DNA from: Palsa-965 sp044448685
Lineage (GTDB): Bacteria; Bacteroidota; Bacteroidia; Palsa-965
Length of the DNA stretch: 64,000 nucleotides
Assembly (NCBI GenBank): GCA_044448685.1
Contig: JBIOHC010000016.1
Location: 9,922 to 73,921 of the forward strand
Reading direction: 5' to 3'
Positions 34,549 to 43,011 of this stretch are shown piece by piece; the stretch's first letter is position 1, and every line of letters starts with the position of its first letter. The translations under genes and the position numbers were made by a program. Under the pieces are notes generated by a model. That model was not told where the DNA came from, ran no database searches, and was given only the letters and a program-made list of their open reading frames with translations.

Positions 34549-35655
34549 TTAATAGGACAGTTTAATCCTTCCGATTTCTGCAATCCGCTTTTCAGCCAGT
34601 TTATTTGCAGCGGCAAAGGAAGGAATATTTTCCGCTTTAGCCATCCGGAAAATTTCCAGCGTCGTATGATAGATATTTTCAGCATGGGCCATAGCCCTCT
34701 GACGGTTATATCCTTCCAGCTCATAATACACATTGATGATACCGCCGGCATTCACTACATAATCCGGAGCATAGAGCATTCCTTTCTGGATAAGCTCAAC
34801 ACCGTGCACAGTCTCATCTGCAAGCTGGTTATTGGCAGCTCCGCAAATAACAGCACATTTAAGACGGGATAACGTTTCACTGTTCAGTGTTGCTCCGAGT
34901 GCACAGGGGGCATAGATATCCATATCCACATCGTAAATCTCATCCAGCGTCACAGCGGCTATATTCAGTTCCTTAACGAGGAGTTTAACCTTTTCTTCGT
35001 TGATATCACAAATCGTCACTTTACAACCTTCTTTCACCAGCTGCCTGACAAGGCTCTCCCCTACATGTCCGATTCCCTGCACAGCCACTTTTTTTCCGGA
35101 AAGCGAATCACTGCCCCATCTTTCCTTGGCAGAAGCTTTCATACCCAGAAAAACACCGTATGCAGTAACAGGTGAAGGATCTCCGCTTCCACCCATGGAT
35201 TCGGGCAAACCGGTAACATGATCTGTCTCCATATGGATTAATTCCATATCACGCGTACCCATCCCTACATCTTCGGCTGTTATATACTTTCCTCCAAGAC
35301 TGTTTACGAATTTACCGAAACGCCGCAGCAAAGCCTCTGTCTTCTGGGTTTTTGAATCACCGATGATGACTGCTTTTCCTCCGCCCAGGTTGATACCTGC
35401 GCATGCCGACTTATATGTCATCCCTCTTGATAAACGGAGCACATCTTTCAGGGCTTCGCTTTCCGATTTATAAACCCACATACGGGTTCCTCCCAATGCA
35501 GGACCAAGTACTGTATTGTGAATGGCGATGATGGATTTTAAACCCGTTTCATTGTCATTGCAGAATACAACCTGTTCATGGTTAAAGGCTGACATAGGCC
35601 CAAGTACCACCTGATCAGTTAACACAGTCTGTTTGGAATCTTTTACGGTCATCAT
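34549..35655 (-). CDS. Leucine-type Glu/Leu/Phe/Val dehydrogenase
   Basis: This 368-residue amino acid dehydrogenase carries the substrate-binding segment GPALGGTRMW. Two lysine regions follow: GMTYKSACAGINLGGGKAV (residues about 80-98) and AEDVGMGTRDM. The NAD-binding Rossmann motif is VQGIGHVGESLV (about 178-189). It probably deaminates branched-chain amino acids to 2-oxo acids using NAD. Length agrees with leucine dehydrogenase. A second ATG is at 35652. A minus-strand -7 box TACTTTTG lies about 90 nt upstream (35745-35752). Confidence 0.9.
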   Translation of the reverse strand: MMTVKDSKQTVLTDQVVLGPMSAFNHEQVVFCNDNETGLKSIIAIHNTVLGPALGGTRMWVYKSESEALKDVLRLSRGMTYKSACAGINLGGGKAVIIGDSKTQKTEALLRRFGKFVNSLGGKYITAEDVGMGTRDMELIHMETDHVTGLPESMGGSGDPSPVTAYGVFLGMKASAKERWGSDSLSGKKVAVQGIGHVGESLVRQLVKEGCKVTICDINEEKVKLLVKELNIAAVTLDEIYDVDMDIYAPCALGATLNSETLSRLKCAVICGAANNQLADETVHGVELIQKGMLYAPDYVVNAGGIINVYYELEGYNRQRAMAHAENIYHTTLEIFRMAKAENIPSFAAANKLAEKRIAEIGRIKLSY

Positions 35656-35744
35656 CAGTTGGGTGTTTATCGTGGAATATATTTCCGGAAATGCTTGATA
35701 TTGGCTAATTTTGGGACCTGTTGTAAGGCTTTAACTGAATGGGG

Positions 35745-35752
35745 CAAAAGTA
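35745..35752 (-). promoter_or_regulatory. -7 box TACTTTTG upstream of the dehydrogenase gene
   Basis: An exact TAnnTTTG on the minus strand, with a TTTG (35769-35772) at only 16 bp upstream. If used, it gives a leader of about 85 nt. Confidence 0.4.
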
Positions 35753-35804
35753 GCTGTTTTTTTGAAACCAAAAAACTGCACCCCTCTATTAATCGGTCAT
35801 TCTC

Positions 35805-37583
35805 TTGAAATCTCTTGCCCATTTAAACAAGTACTTCTTTAAATACAAATACAGGCTTTTGCTGGGCCTTGCATTCGTCGCCATAAATAACTATTTCGGA
35901 GCTGAAGCCAAGCTGTACGTAGGTAAAGGAACCGATTACGTACATAATCTCATCCTGTCCCATCACGCTTTCAATTCCGATATCAACTGGAAGCTTGTTG
36001 GTTTCGGAGGCCTCATCCTGGGGCTTGTATTACTTCAGGCTGTATTCATGTTTTTTATGCGTCAGATGATAATCGTCATGTCACGCCTCATCGAATACGA
36101 TGAGAAAAATGAAATCTATACGCATTATCAGACACTGGATCAGAACTTCTTTAAGCGGAACAATACAGGGGATCTGATGAATCGTATCAGTGAAGATGTA
36201 AGCAGGGTAAGGATGTATACCGGGCCTGCACTCATGTATATTACAGGCACGGTAGGGACAGTGGCATTTACAATTCCCTACATGCTTCATATCAATGCGA
36301 AGCTGACCCTTATTACACTCAGCCCTATGCCATTGATTGTAATGGCTATCTGGTATGTAAGCAGCCTGATCAACAAACGAAGCACAGAAGTACAGCAGCA
36401 GCTTTCCTCTATTTCCACCTTCACCCAGGAAACGTATTCCGGCATAAGGGTGATGAAGGCCTTTGCCAGAGAAGAAAGTATTAATACCCGGTTTGAATCG
36501 GAAACACGCAAGTACCGGTCGCTTTATATGCGTCTGGTTAAAACAGAAGGCGCTTTCCAGCCCCTGGTGGTATTACTGGTAGGAATCAGCAATGTGCTGG
36601 CAATCTGGTTCGGAGGTTTGGCTTATGCCCGGGGTGAAATACGTGACTTTGGTGAAATAATCAGTCTGATTATGTTTATCACAGGCCTTACCTGGCCTAT
36701 TGCTTCCCTTGGCTGGGTAACATCCCTGGTTCAAAGAGCGGCAGCCTCGCAGGAACGAATCAATGAATTTTTGCAGACTGAATCAGGAATTAAGAACGCC
36801 GGTACGGATACTCTACCTGTGGAAGGTACCATAGAATTTAAGGACGTAACTCTGCGCTATGAAGATTCAGGAGTGGTGGCTCTGAACAAGGTCTCCTTCC
36901 TCCTGCCAAAGGGAACATCCATGGCTATTGTAGGCCGTACCGGATCCGGAAAATCAACTGTAGCAGCCTTGCTCACACGCCTGTATGAGCCTACGGAAGG
37001 AGAAATACGGATTGACGGGAAACAGGCTTCTCAATTCGCGCTCGGCACTTTGAGAGGAGCAGTAGGCTATGTGCCTCAGGAGGTCTTTCTCTTTTCCGAT
37101 TCCATAGCCAACAATATTCGTTTCGGGGTGGCAGAGGAGAATATTCCGGTTGAACAACTCAGGGAAGCAGCACGAATAGTGGATATACATGATTCCATTA
37201 TGGAGTTTCCGGAAGGATATGAAACCATGCTTGGGGAAAGAGGAATTACCCTTTCAGGCGGACAAAAGCAAAGAATTTCCATGGCCAGAGCCATCATTAA
37301 AGCACCTTCCATACTCATTTTCGATGATTGTCTTTCGGCTGTGGATACGGAAACCGAAGAACATATCCTGAGCAATTTAAAGCCCCTGATGCGGAATAAA
37401 TCAACCCTGATCATCAGTCACAGGATAAGCTCGGTAAAGCAATGCGACCAGATCCTGGTACTTGAAAACGGATCTGTGGCCGAGCGGGGAAACCATGAAA
37501 GCCTGATCCAGGCAAATGGTGTATATGCAGCGCTTTACAGGCAACAACTGCTTGAAAATCAGACAAAGGGAGAATCTGTCTGA
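35805..37583 (+). CDS. ABC exporter (fused membrane and ATPase domains)
   Basis: This 592-residue type-IV exporter half-transporter has a six-helix membrane domain over about residues 15-320 and an ATPase domain over about 335-580. Walker A is GRTGSGKST, the signature is LSGGQKQRISMARA, and Walker B is ILIFDDCLSAVD, where the usual catalytic Glu is Asp. That substitution is typical of MdlA-like subunits that work as heterodimers. The only in-frame start near the beginning is TTG at 35805 (or ATT three codons after the stop at 35790-35792); no ATG occurs before the membrane domain. Substrate unknown. Confidence 0.88.
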   Translation: MKSLAHLNKYFFKYKYRLLLGLAFVAINNYFGAEAKLYVGKGTDYVHNLILSHHAFNSDINWKLVGFGGLILGLVLLQAVFMFFMRQMIIVMSRLIEYDEKNEIYTHYQTLDQNFFKRNNTGDLMNRISEDVSRVRMYTGPALMYITGTVGTVAFTIPYMLHINAKLTLITLSPMPLIVMAIWYVSSLINKRSTEVQQQLSSISTFTQETYSGIRVMKAFAREESINTRFESETRKYRSLYMRLVKTEGAFQPLVVLLVGISNVLAIWFGGLAYARGEIRDFGEIISLIMFITGLTWPIASLGWVTSLVQRAAASQERINEFLQTESGIKNAGTDTLPVEGTIEFKDVTLRYEDSGVVALNKVSFLLPKGTSMAIVGRTGSGKSTVAALLTRLYEPTEGEIRIDGKQASQFALGTLRGAVGYVPQEVFLFSDSIANNIRFGVAEENIPVEQLREAARIVDIHDSIMEFPEGYETMLGERGITLSGGQKQRISMARAIIKAPSILIFDDCLSAVDTETEEHILSNLKPLMRNKSTLIISHRISSVKQCDQILVLENGSVAERGNHESLIQANGVYAALYRQQLLENQTKGESV

Positions 37584-37690
37584 GATTCACCCAAAATACC
37601 TGAAAGGAGATCAATAACCCTGTCTGACTTATCGTTAATAACGGGGCATTGAAAGGTTTTTTTAGGCAATCCATCCATTATTTTTCGTGT

Positions 37691-37727
37691 TTTGTTGTTT
37701 TGGTGAATGAATTAATTTATATATTTG
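37691..37727 (+). promoter_or_regulatory. Promoter for the DUF3276 gene
   Basis: TATATTTG at 37720-37727 is an exact -7 box. Several TTTG/TTG tracts (37691-37702) lie 17-25 bp upstream, covering the normal -33 position. The leader would be about 25-30 nt. Confidence 0.6.
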
Positions 37728-37756
37728 TTTTAATTAAAACATAAACACCATCGAAC

Positions 37757-38131
37757 ATGAGCATGGAAGAAGGAATTGAAAAGAATGGAGATCACAACAA
37801 AGAAGAGATTTTTTCAAAATCTGTTCGGGCTGGTAAACGAACCTATTTTTTCGATGTAAAAGCCACTAAAGGCAATGACTACTACCTGACCATTACAGAA
37901 AGCAAGAAACGTTTCGGCGATGATGGGAAGTTTTTCTATGAAAAGCACAAACTTTTCTTGTATAAAGAAGACTTTGACAAGTTTGCAGAGGGTCTGACCG
38001 AAGCCGTCGCACATATTAAATCCATTGCTCCTGCCATTACTGTACATGAACACAATCATGCTGCAGCTCCAGTAGCCAGCAACGGAGCAGAGAGCTTTTC
38101 AGATGTCAGCTTTGATGATCTTGGGAAGTAA
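37757..38131 (+). CDS. DUF3276 / PUR-alpha-like single-stranded nucleic acid-binding protein
   Basis: The 124-residue protein contains one PUR repeat (about 18-95): a four-stranded sheet and helix with IFSKSVRAGKRTYFFDVK, DYYLTITESKKRF and FLYKEDFDKFAEGL. Members in Bacteroidota and spirochaetes (BpuR) bind single-stranded DNA and RNA and act as post-transcriptional regulators. The low-complexity C-terminus (His/Ala-rich) is typical. A second ATG at 37763 is possible. The gene stands alone with a clear promoter and a strong terminator. Confidence 0.9.
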   Translation: MSMEEGIEKNGDHNKEEIFSKSVRAGKRTYFFDVKATKGNDYYLTITESKKRFGDDGKFFYEKHKLFLYKEDFDKFAEGLTEAVAHIKSIAPAITVHEHNHAAAPVASNGAESFSDVSFDDLGK

Positions 38132-38156
38132 TTAATTCCTGTTTTATAATATCCTC

Positions 38157-38184
38157 TCCCGCCCTATAAGGCGGGATTTTTTTT
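38157..38184 (+). terminator. Rho-independent terminator after the DUF3276 gene
   Basis: A 7-bp perfect GC-rich stem (TCCCGCC with GGCGGGA), 6-nt loop and eight consecutive T. Confidence 0.93.
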
Positions 38185-38202
38185 ACTCTCCACTTCAACA
38201 GT

Positions 38203-38231
38203 AGAATGTCAGATTGAGCGAAGTCGAAACC
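38203..38231 (-). repeat. Interspersed repeat related to the 42.7-43.0 kb elements
   Basis: The minus strand reads GGTTTCGACTTCGCTCAATC followed by TGACATTCT. It resembles the CGCTCAGAATGACA cores of the direct repeats at 42733-42760 and 42967-42994. Confidence 0.5.
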
Positions 38232-38233
38232 AA

Positions 38234-39094
38234 TTAAGAAAAAGTCTCCAGAGCAAGACCCATAGCTTCATCAAACGCCTTGGCCTTGACCCCCGTTGCA
38301 ACCTTATGCTCATCCAGAAAGGAAAGCAGGTTTTCAGTAGCCATATTACCTGTTAGTGTATCCGAAGCCATTGGACAACCTCCGAAGCCCTTAATAGCCG
38401 AATCAAAACGACGGCAGCCACTGTTCCAGGCAGCATCGATCTTCTCTTTCCAGGTGGCGGGAATGGTATGCAGATGGGCTCCGAATTCTATACCCGGAAA
38501 GGCAGGGATCAGGTTGGTAAAGAGGTAGTTTATGTTCTCAGGGTTCGACACCCCGGTGGTATCTGACAAGGCTATTGTTTTAATCCCAATTCCTGCCAGC
38601 TTTTCAGTCCATTGAATGGCAATATCACTGTTCCAAAGGTCTCCATATGGATTTCCGAATGCCATGGACAGATAAACCACCAGCTCCTTCCTGTTTTTAC
38701 GGCACAGGGTCTGGATTTCTTCCACCCTTTTCAGGGATTCAGCAATGGAAGAATTCGTATTCCGCTGCTGGAAGGTTTCCGAAATCGAGAAAGGGAACCC
38801 CAGGTATTTGATTTCTTCAAAATGACAGGCATCCTGTGCTCCTCTTGTATTGGCCACAATAGCCAGCAAATGCGAGTTGGTGCTTCCCAGATCCAGGCCT
38901 TCGAGTACTTCAGCGGTATCCCTGAGCTGTGGTATAGCCTTTGGAGAAACAAAGCTCCCGAAATCAACCGTATCAAAACCCGAACGGAGAATGGAATTGA
39001 TATATTTTATCTTTTTCTCTGTCGGTATAAAATCATGAATGCCCTGCATGGCATCACGTGGACATTCTACCAGTTTAACTGCTGCTTTCACCAT
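38234..39094 (-). CDS. Hydroxymethylglutaryl-CoA lyase-like protein
   Basis: This 286-residue TIM-barrel protein of the HMGL/DRE-TIM family starts VKLVECPRDAMQGI, where the usual DRE reads PRD. The signature GFGGCPMASDTLTGNMATE (about 235-253), with the catalytic cysteine, is well kept. Metal ligands appear in HLHTIP. HMG-CoA lyase cleaves 3-hydroxy-3-methylglutaryl-CoA to acetoacetate and acetyl-CoA in leucine breakdown. It is followed downstream by nothing in its own direction and preceded by pyrD, 12 bp upstream. Confidence 0.85.
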   Translation of the reverse strand: MVKAAVKLVECPRDAMQGIHDFIPTEKKIKYINSILRSGFDTVDFGSFVSPKAIPQLRDTAEVLEGLDLGSTNSHLLAIVANTRGAQDACHFEEIKYLGFPFSISETFQQRNTNSSIAESLKRVEEIQTLCRKNRKELVVYLSMAFGNPYGDLWNSDIAIQWTEKLAGIGIKTIALSDTTGVSNPENINYLFTNLIPAFPGIEFGAHLHTIPATWKEKIDAAWNSGCRRFDSAIKGFGGCPMASDTLTGNMATENLLSFLDEHKVATGVKAKAFDEAMGLALETFS

Positions 39095-39106
39095 AACAAA
39101 ATCATT

Positions 39107-40150
39107 TTATTTTTTGCCCATTGAGGCCAGAATTCCTTCATTGATCTTCCTCGCCAGACCGGGGCCTTCATAAATAAAACCGGTATAAACCTGCACGAGG
39201 CTTGCTCCTGCATTGAGCTTTGCAATGGCATCTTCAGCAGAATGTATGCCTCCTACCCCGATGATCGGAAATGCAGCACCTGATTTCTTATGCAGATAGC
39301 GTATGACTTCTGTGCTTCGGGCAGTCAGAGGTTTTCCGCTCAATCCCCCGGCGCCAAAGCTTTTAACCTTCTCTTCCGGAGTCCGGAGGCCTCCTCTTTC
39401 AATTGTTGTATTGGTTGCAATGACCCCATCTGTTCCTGTTGAAAGAACAAGCTCTATGATATCATCCAGTTGTTCAAGGGTAAGATCGGGAGCTATCTTA
39501 AGGAGTATGGGTTTAGGTTTTTCTTTTTTGGCATTCAGCTCCTTCATTCTTATCAGCAGGGCTTTCAGGGGTTCCTTTTCCTGAAGCTCTCTTAAACCCG
39601 GTGTGTTCGGTGAGCTTACATTGAGTACGAAATAATCCACATAATCGAATAAGGCTTCAAAGCAGTATTCATAATCCAGTAAGGCCCCTTCATTCGGTGT
39701 TATCTTGTTACGGCCTAAGTTCCCTCCTATGACGACAGGGCTTTTCCGTTTACGCAGTCTCTGTACGGCAGCTTCCACCCCTTCATTATTGAAGCCCATG
39801 CGGTTGATGAGCGCTTCATCGGCAGGCAGGCGGAACATACGCGGCTTGGGATTGCCGGGTTGTGGTTTCGGAGTTAGTGTGCCGATTTCTATATGTCCGA
39901 AACCAAAGTATCCAAGTTCATCAAACAGTTTTGCATCTTTATCAAATCCGGCAGCAAGTCCAACAGGATTGGAAAAATGAATTCCGAATACAGTCCGTTC
40001 AAGCCTTTTATCTTTGTGCTGAAAAATAGACGACATAAGAGAAGCCGTGCCGGGGATCCTAAAAAACAGTTTCAGGCTTCTGAATACAAAATGATGGATT
40101 CGTTCCGGATCGAAAAGAAAGAAAAACGGTTTGATGATGAGTTTATACAT
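39107..40150 (-). CDS. pyrD: Dihydroorotate dehydrogenase (quinone), class 2
   Basis: The 347-residue protein oxidises dihydroorotate to orotate with transfer to quinone at the inner membrane. The class-2 N-terminal helix region (YKLIIKPFFFLFDPERIHHF) is present. FMN-binding motifs follow: VGLAAGFDKDA, RMGFNNEG, and the catalytic serine segment NVSSPNTPGLR. IGVGGIHSAEDA lies near the end. An ATG at 40162 would add four residues. The palindromic repeat at 40178-40266 separates it from bshC upstream. Confidence 0.94.
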   Translation of the reverse strand: MYKLIIKPFFFLFDPERIHHFVFRSLKLFFRIPGTASLMSSIFQHKDKRLERTVFGIHFSNPVGLAAGFDKDAKLFDELGYFGFGHIEIGTLTPKPQPGNPKPRMFRLPADEALINRMGFNNEGVEAAVQRLRKRKSPVVIGGNLGRNKITPNEGALLDYEYCFEALFDYVDYFVLNVSSPNTPGLRELQEKEPLKALLIRMKELNAKKEKPKPILLKIAPDLTLEQLDDIIELVLSTGTDGVIATNTTIERGGLRTPEEKVKSFGAGGLSGKPLTARSTEVIRYLHKKSGAAFPIIGVGGIHSAEDAIAKLNAGASLVQVYTGFIYEGPGLARKINEGILASMGKK

Positions 40151-40165
40151 ATCAGGCTGCATTGA

Positions 40166-40210
40166 CGTACTAACTTAATAGAACGCAGATTCTTATGATT
40201 ATTATGATCA
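40166..40210 (+). repeat. Dispersed repeat, copy B left half
   Basis: Matches 24116-24160 at 37 of 45 positions by eye, beginning CGTACTAAC and including ATAGAACGCAGATT. Confidence 0.75.
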
Positions 40211-40266
40211 ATTATGAAGCTTGAAATCTGCGAAAATCATAAGAATCATAAGAATCTGCGTTCTAT
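40178..40266. repeat. 31-bp inverted repeat between pyrD and bshC
   Basis: The left arm (40178-40208, starting ATAGAACGCAGATTCTTATG) is the reverse complement of the right arm (40236-40266) at 30 of 31 positions, with a 27-bp spacer. The right arm includes tandem AATCATAAG units. On the minus strand the ATAGAACGC of the right arm supplies the TAG stop codon of bshC. A transcript through it would form a very long hairpin. Confidence 0.92.
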
Positions 40267-41903
40267 TTTAATTTGGAATCATCCTTCTCCGTAAATACTA
40301 CCATCTTATGTTCAAATGGATCCAGTCCGTTTTTAAGTGTTTCAATAAACCGTTCACCATGCCTCAGATAAAGAGGCATAAAATTCTCCACCCTTTCCTG
40401 CAAACTGGCTTCCGGATATAGTTTTTCACGAATATTTCTGAGTTGTGCAAGACCGGTCTCCTGTCTCTGCTTCTCCGCCTTCATCATCTTAGCTTCCAGA
40501 TTTTTTATTCCATTGAGGGCCTTCTGAAGTTCCGCTTCTGCAGGGGCTTTGAGGGTGGCATCTGCGTTCGCTGCCGCTGCGACAATACCTTCATACACTG
40601 TTTTGAGTGCAGTCGTTTCCGCTTCCAGGCTCAGGCTTTGCCCGGAATGATCCTGTACAAAAGTCCGTTCCAGATCAGGAAGAGGTTGAGAAAGCGAAGA
40701 AACCGTCTGACCCAGTTTCTGCATTTTTGCTGACACATTTTCTTCCACCCACATCACAAAATTACGGGGAACAAGCACGGGGAAGAAAACCTTCCAGGCT
40801 TCAAACAGCCCTTTGTATTCAAGCCAGTAAGCCAGTTCACCGGGCCCTCCCACATAAGCGAGGTTAGGTAAAATAAGCTGCTGGTATACCGGCCGGAGCA
40901 CCACATTCGGGCTGAATCGTTCCGGATACATTTCCAGCTCTTCGAGCAGCGCCTTGGTACTGAATTTAATTTCTGTATTAACAAGCGTATAATCATCCAT
41001 CCCTTCCGTTTTTTCAATCCGGGATCTCAGATCCGTCTTCATATAAAACAGGTTTACCGGCCGCGGGTTTACCTGGGCCTTGTAACCAAGTTTTTCAAGC
41101 GCCTCAATCCCTTTCATTACCGGAGCATAGGATACCTGATTCAGGAGTTCCTCCTTCATCAGGGGTTTGAACACTTTTTTTAACTCTTTATCCGAGCCAT
41201 CGAGTGTCAGTATCCCGTATTGTTCAAACAAAGTATGCACAAGTGTTCGGGTTGCTTTGGCCAGATCCGGCTGTTTCAGATAGGCATTTTCAAGCATTTT
41301 TACCAACGTCTCCGCATGAGTCGATGTTCCCAAAATATCTTTCACTGTTTCGATCAGGCCGCTAAGTGAATCTGAAGGAATACTTCCGCAGGGAATGGAT
41401 CCGGTTTGCAATGGCGCAGGGTCCCAAACATGATTTTTACCGAAGAGGCGGACATGATTGATTTCCTCAAAGTCATGATCTTCCGAAGCCATCCAGTATA
41501 CAGGAACAAAATTGCTGGCCGGAAATTTCTTTTGAAGGGTTTCAGCCAGATTGATGGCCGTTACAATTTTATAGATAAAGTAAAGAGGGCCGGTGAACAA
41601 ACAAAGCTGGTGACCGGTACAGATTGTGAAGGTGTTTTGTTGCTTCAGCAGATCCAGATGGGCAGCTATTTTTTCGTTGATAATGATCCCCGATTCTTTG
41701 TATTGCTTTTGAAACACAGAAACCAGTGTTTCCCTGTCCATCTTTGTATAAGGAGCTTCTGCTATTGCCTTTTCAAACCCTTGCAGGTCGGGGGTATAAT
41801 TATATAATCCGGCAAGGTCCGGTTGCCCGCTCAGGTAAGCTTTCAGGATTGTTGAAAAACCGTTAATTTCATCAAGAGAGACAGCCGATTTACGAATTTC
41901 CAT
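40263..41903 (-). CDS. bshC: Bacillithiol synthase BshC (cysteine-adding enzyme)
   Basis: The 546-residue protein carries the BshC features: TICTGHQLCLFTGPLYFIYKI in two parts (CTGHQLCLFTGP about 94-105), VPVYWMASEDHDFEEI (about 130-145), LPNLAYVGGPGELAYWL and FVPVLVPRNFVMWVE-like blocks. It joins cysteine to GlcN-malate in the last step of bacillithiol synthesis. The frame is open to 42071, but homology begins at MEIRKSAVSL, and a -7 box lies 7 nt upstream of that ATG. The stop codon is part of a palindromic repeat. bshB1 is in this window at 61575. Confidence 0.9.
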   Translation of the reverse strand: MEIRKSAVSLDEINGFSTILKAYLSGQPDLAGLYNYTPDLQGFEKAIAEAPYTKMDRETLVSVFQKQYKESGIIINEKIAAHLDLLKQQNTFTICTGHQLCLFTGPLYFIYKIVTAINLAETLQKKFPASNFVPVYWMASEDHDFEEINHVRLFGKNHVWDPAPLQTGSIPCGSIPSDSLSGLIETVKDILGTSTHAETLVKMLENAYLKQPDLAKATRTLVHTLFEQYGILTLDGSDKELKKVFKPLMKEELLNQVSYAPVMKGIEALEKLGYKAQVNPRPVNLFYMKTDLRSRIEKTEGMDDYTLVNTEIKFSTKALLEELEMYPERFSPNVVLRPVYQQLILPNLAYVGGPGELAYWLEYKGLFEAWKVFFPVLVPRNFVMWVEENVSAKMQKLGQTVSSLSQPLPDLERTFVQDHSGQSLSLEAETTALKTVYEGIVAAAANADATLKAPAEAELQKALNGIKNLEAKMMKAEKQRQETGLAQLRNIREKLYPEASLQERVENFMPLYLRHGERFIETLKNGLDPFEHKMVVFTEKDDSKLK

Positions 41904-41910
41904 AGGTCGG

Positions 41911-41918
41911 CAAAGGTA
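41911..41918 (-). promoter_or_regulatory. -7 box TACCTTTG for bshC
   Basis: An exact TAnnTTTG on the minus strand ending 7 nt before the bshC ATG; it overlaps the upstream region of a divergent promoter at 41932. Confidence 0.6.
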
Positions 41919-41931
41919 GGTGATAAAACTG

Positions 41932-41939
41932 TAATTTTG
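41932..41939 (+). promoter_or_regulatory. -7 box TAATTTTG for the NUDIX gene
   Basis: An exact TAnnTTTG, 16 nt before the ATG at 41956. It is only 13 bp from the bshC -7 box on the other strand, so the two promoters must share the space. Confidence 0.55.
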
Positions 41940-41955
41940 GCCCTTAAACTGTACC

Positions 41956-42528
41956 ATGCCTTCAGAAAACGAAAACCCCTGGAAGACCCTGCATTCAGAG
42001 CAGGTATATGAGTCGCCCTGGATTCGTATCACCAGACACGATGTCCTGAATCCGTCCGGAAATCCCGGCACTTACTCAGTCGTTCATTTTAAGAACCTGG
42101 CAATCGGTGTTCTGGCACTTGATGAAGAACACAATACCTGGCTGGTGGGTCAGTACCGCTATCCTATTGAACAATACAGCTGGGAAATACCCGAAGGAGG
42201 AGGACTCCGGGATATACCACCCCTTGAATCGGCTCAGCGTGAATTAAAAGAAGAAACAGGAATAGAGGCCCGGAAATGGACCCTGATCCAGACCATGCAT
42301 CTGAGTAATTCAGCCACCGATGAATACTGCCTTTTATACCTGGCCCAGGATCTTACTTTTGGGGAAAGCGAACCGGAAGACACAGAACAACTGGAGGTGC
42401 GTAAAATTCCGTTTGAAACGCTTTACAAGGAAGTTTTGGACGGGAAAATAACAGACAGTCTGACTGTTACGGCTGTATTGAAGGTGAAGCTGATGATGGT
42501 GGAGGGGGAAGTATTGCTGACTACTTGA
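41956..42528 (+). CDS. NUDIX hydrolase (ADP-ribose pyrophosphatase type)
   Basis: This 190-residue protein has an N-terminal beta domain and the Nudix box around GGGLRDIPPLESAQRELKEE and TGI (about 75-98). The metal-binding RELKEE is intact; the first Glu of the consensus (GX5E) is Ile. The general layout matches ADP-ribose/ADP-sugar pyrophosphatases, which clear nucleoside diphosphate sugars. It is transcribed divergently from bshC; the two promoters are about 13 bp apart. A 480-bp non-coding region follows. Confidence 0.88.
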   Translation: MPSENENPWKTLHSEQVYESPWIRITRHDVLNPSGNPGTYSVVHFKNLAIGVLALDEEHNTWLVGQYRYPIEQYSWEIPEGGGLRDIPPLESAQRELKEETGIEARKWTLIQTMHLSNSATDEYCLLYLAQDLTFGESEPEDTEQLEVRKIPFETLYKEVLDGKITDSLTVTAVLKVKLMMVEGEVLLTT

Positions 42529-42732
42529 TTGAGAAGGAAGTGCGTAGAAAAAGAGACAAATAAAAACAAATGTGAAATTTTGCGACATACATCCATTGTA
42601 TTTATTCCAACTCTATTTTTTTCAACAACTTACTATGCCAGGGAGATTCCTCAGCTCCGCCTACACTAAAGTTCCGGACGCTTACGCCAAAGCTTCAGCG
42701 GCGGCGCACGGACAAGTCTGCTGCCCTCAATT

Positions 42733-42760
42733 CAGCCCCAAGGTGCCTCGGAATGACAAT
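42733..42760 (+). repeat. 28-bp direct repeat, unit 1
   Basis: Starts CAGCCCCAAGG and ends GAATGACAAT; matches 42967-42994 at 25 of 28 positions. Confidence 0.75.
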
Positions 42761-42966
42761 AAAGGGAAGTGGACATCGCACACAGAAGGCGGAGCCTGGA
42801 TTACTTATGCTAACATGCAAATGCGCGTAAGGCCTGACGGCGCTCGATGTCGAGCAGCACGTGGGGCAGGATTCGCGCCGTCTTGACTTTTTTGGTTCTT
42901 TTTGTGTTAAGACAAAAAGAATAAAGTCTTATTCAAGGAGATTCTTCGCGACGGCTCTCACACTGT

Positions 42967-42994
42967 CAGCCCCAAGGTCGCTCAGAATGACAAT
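42967..42994 (+). repeat. 28-bp direct repeat, unit 2
   Basis: Starts CAGCCCCAAGG and ends GAATGACAAT; second copy of 42733-42760, 17 bp before the end of the S46 gene. Confidence 0.75.
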
Positions 42995-43011
42995 TTCGTT
43001 TAAAACTAAAG

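Larger units (their letters stand above)
42529..43011. other. Repeat-rich intergenic region without a credible gene
   Basis: The space between the convergent NUDIX and S46 genes holds several repeat-like pieces. Two related 28-bp direct repeats lie at 42733-42760 and 42967-42994. A GC-rich nested inverted repeat lies at 42836-42882 (GACGGCGC with GCGCCGTC, enclosing GCTCGATGTCGAGC). An AT-rich hairpin of about 10 bp spans 42896-42921. The 104-codon frame at 42572-42886 has no recognisable protein features and runs through these repeats. Confidence 0.7.

Noticed and set aside
42572..42886. 104-codon plus-strand frame
   Set aside because: It runs through inverted and direct repeats, has no recognisable domain, and lies between two convergent genes.
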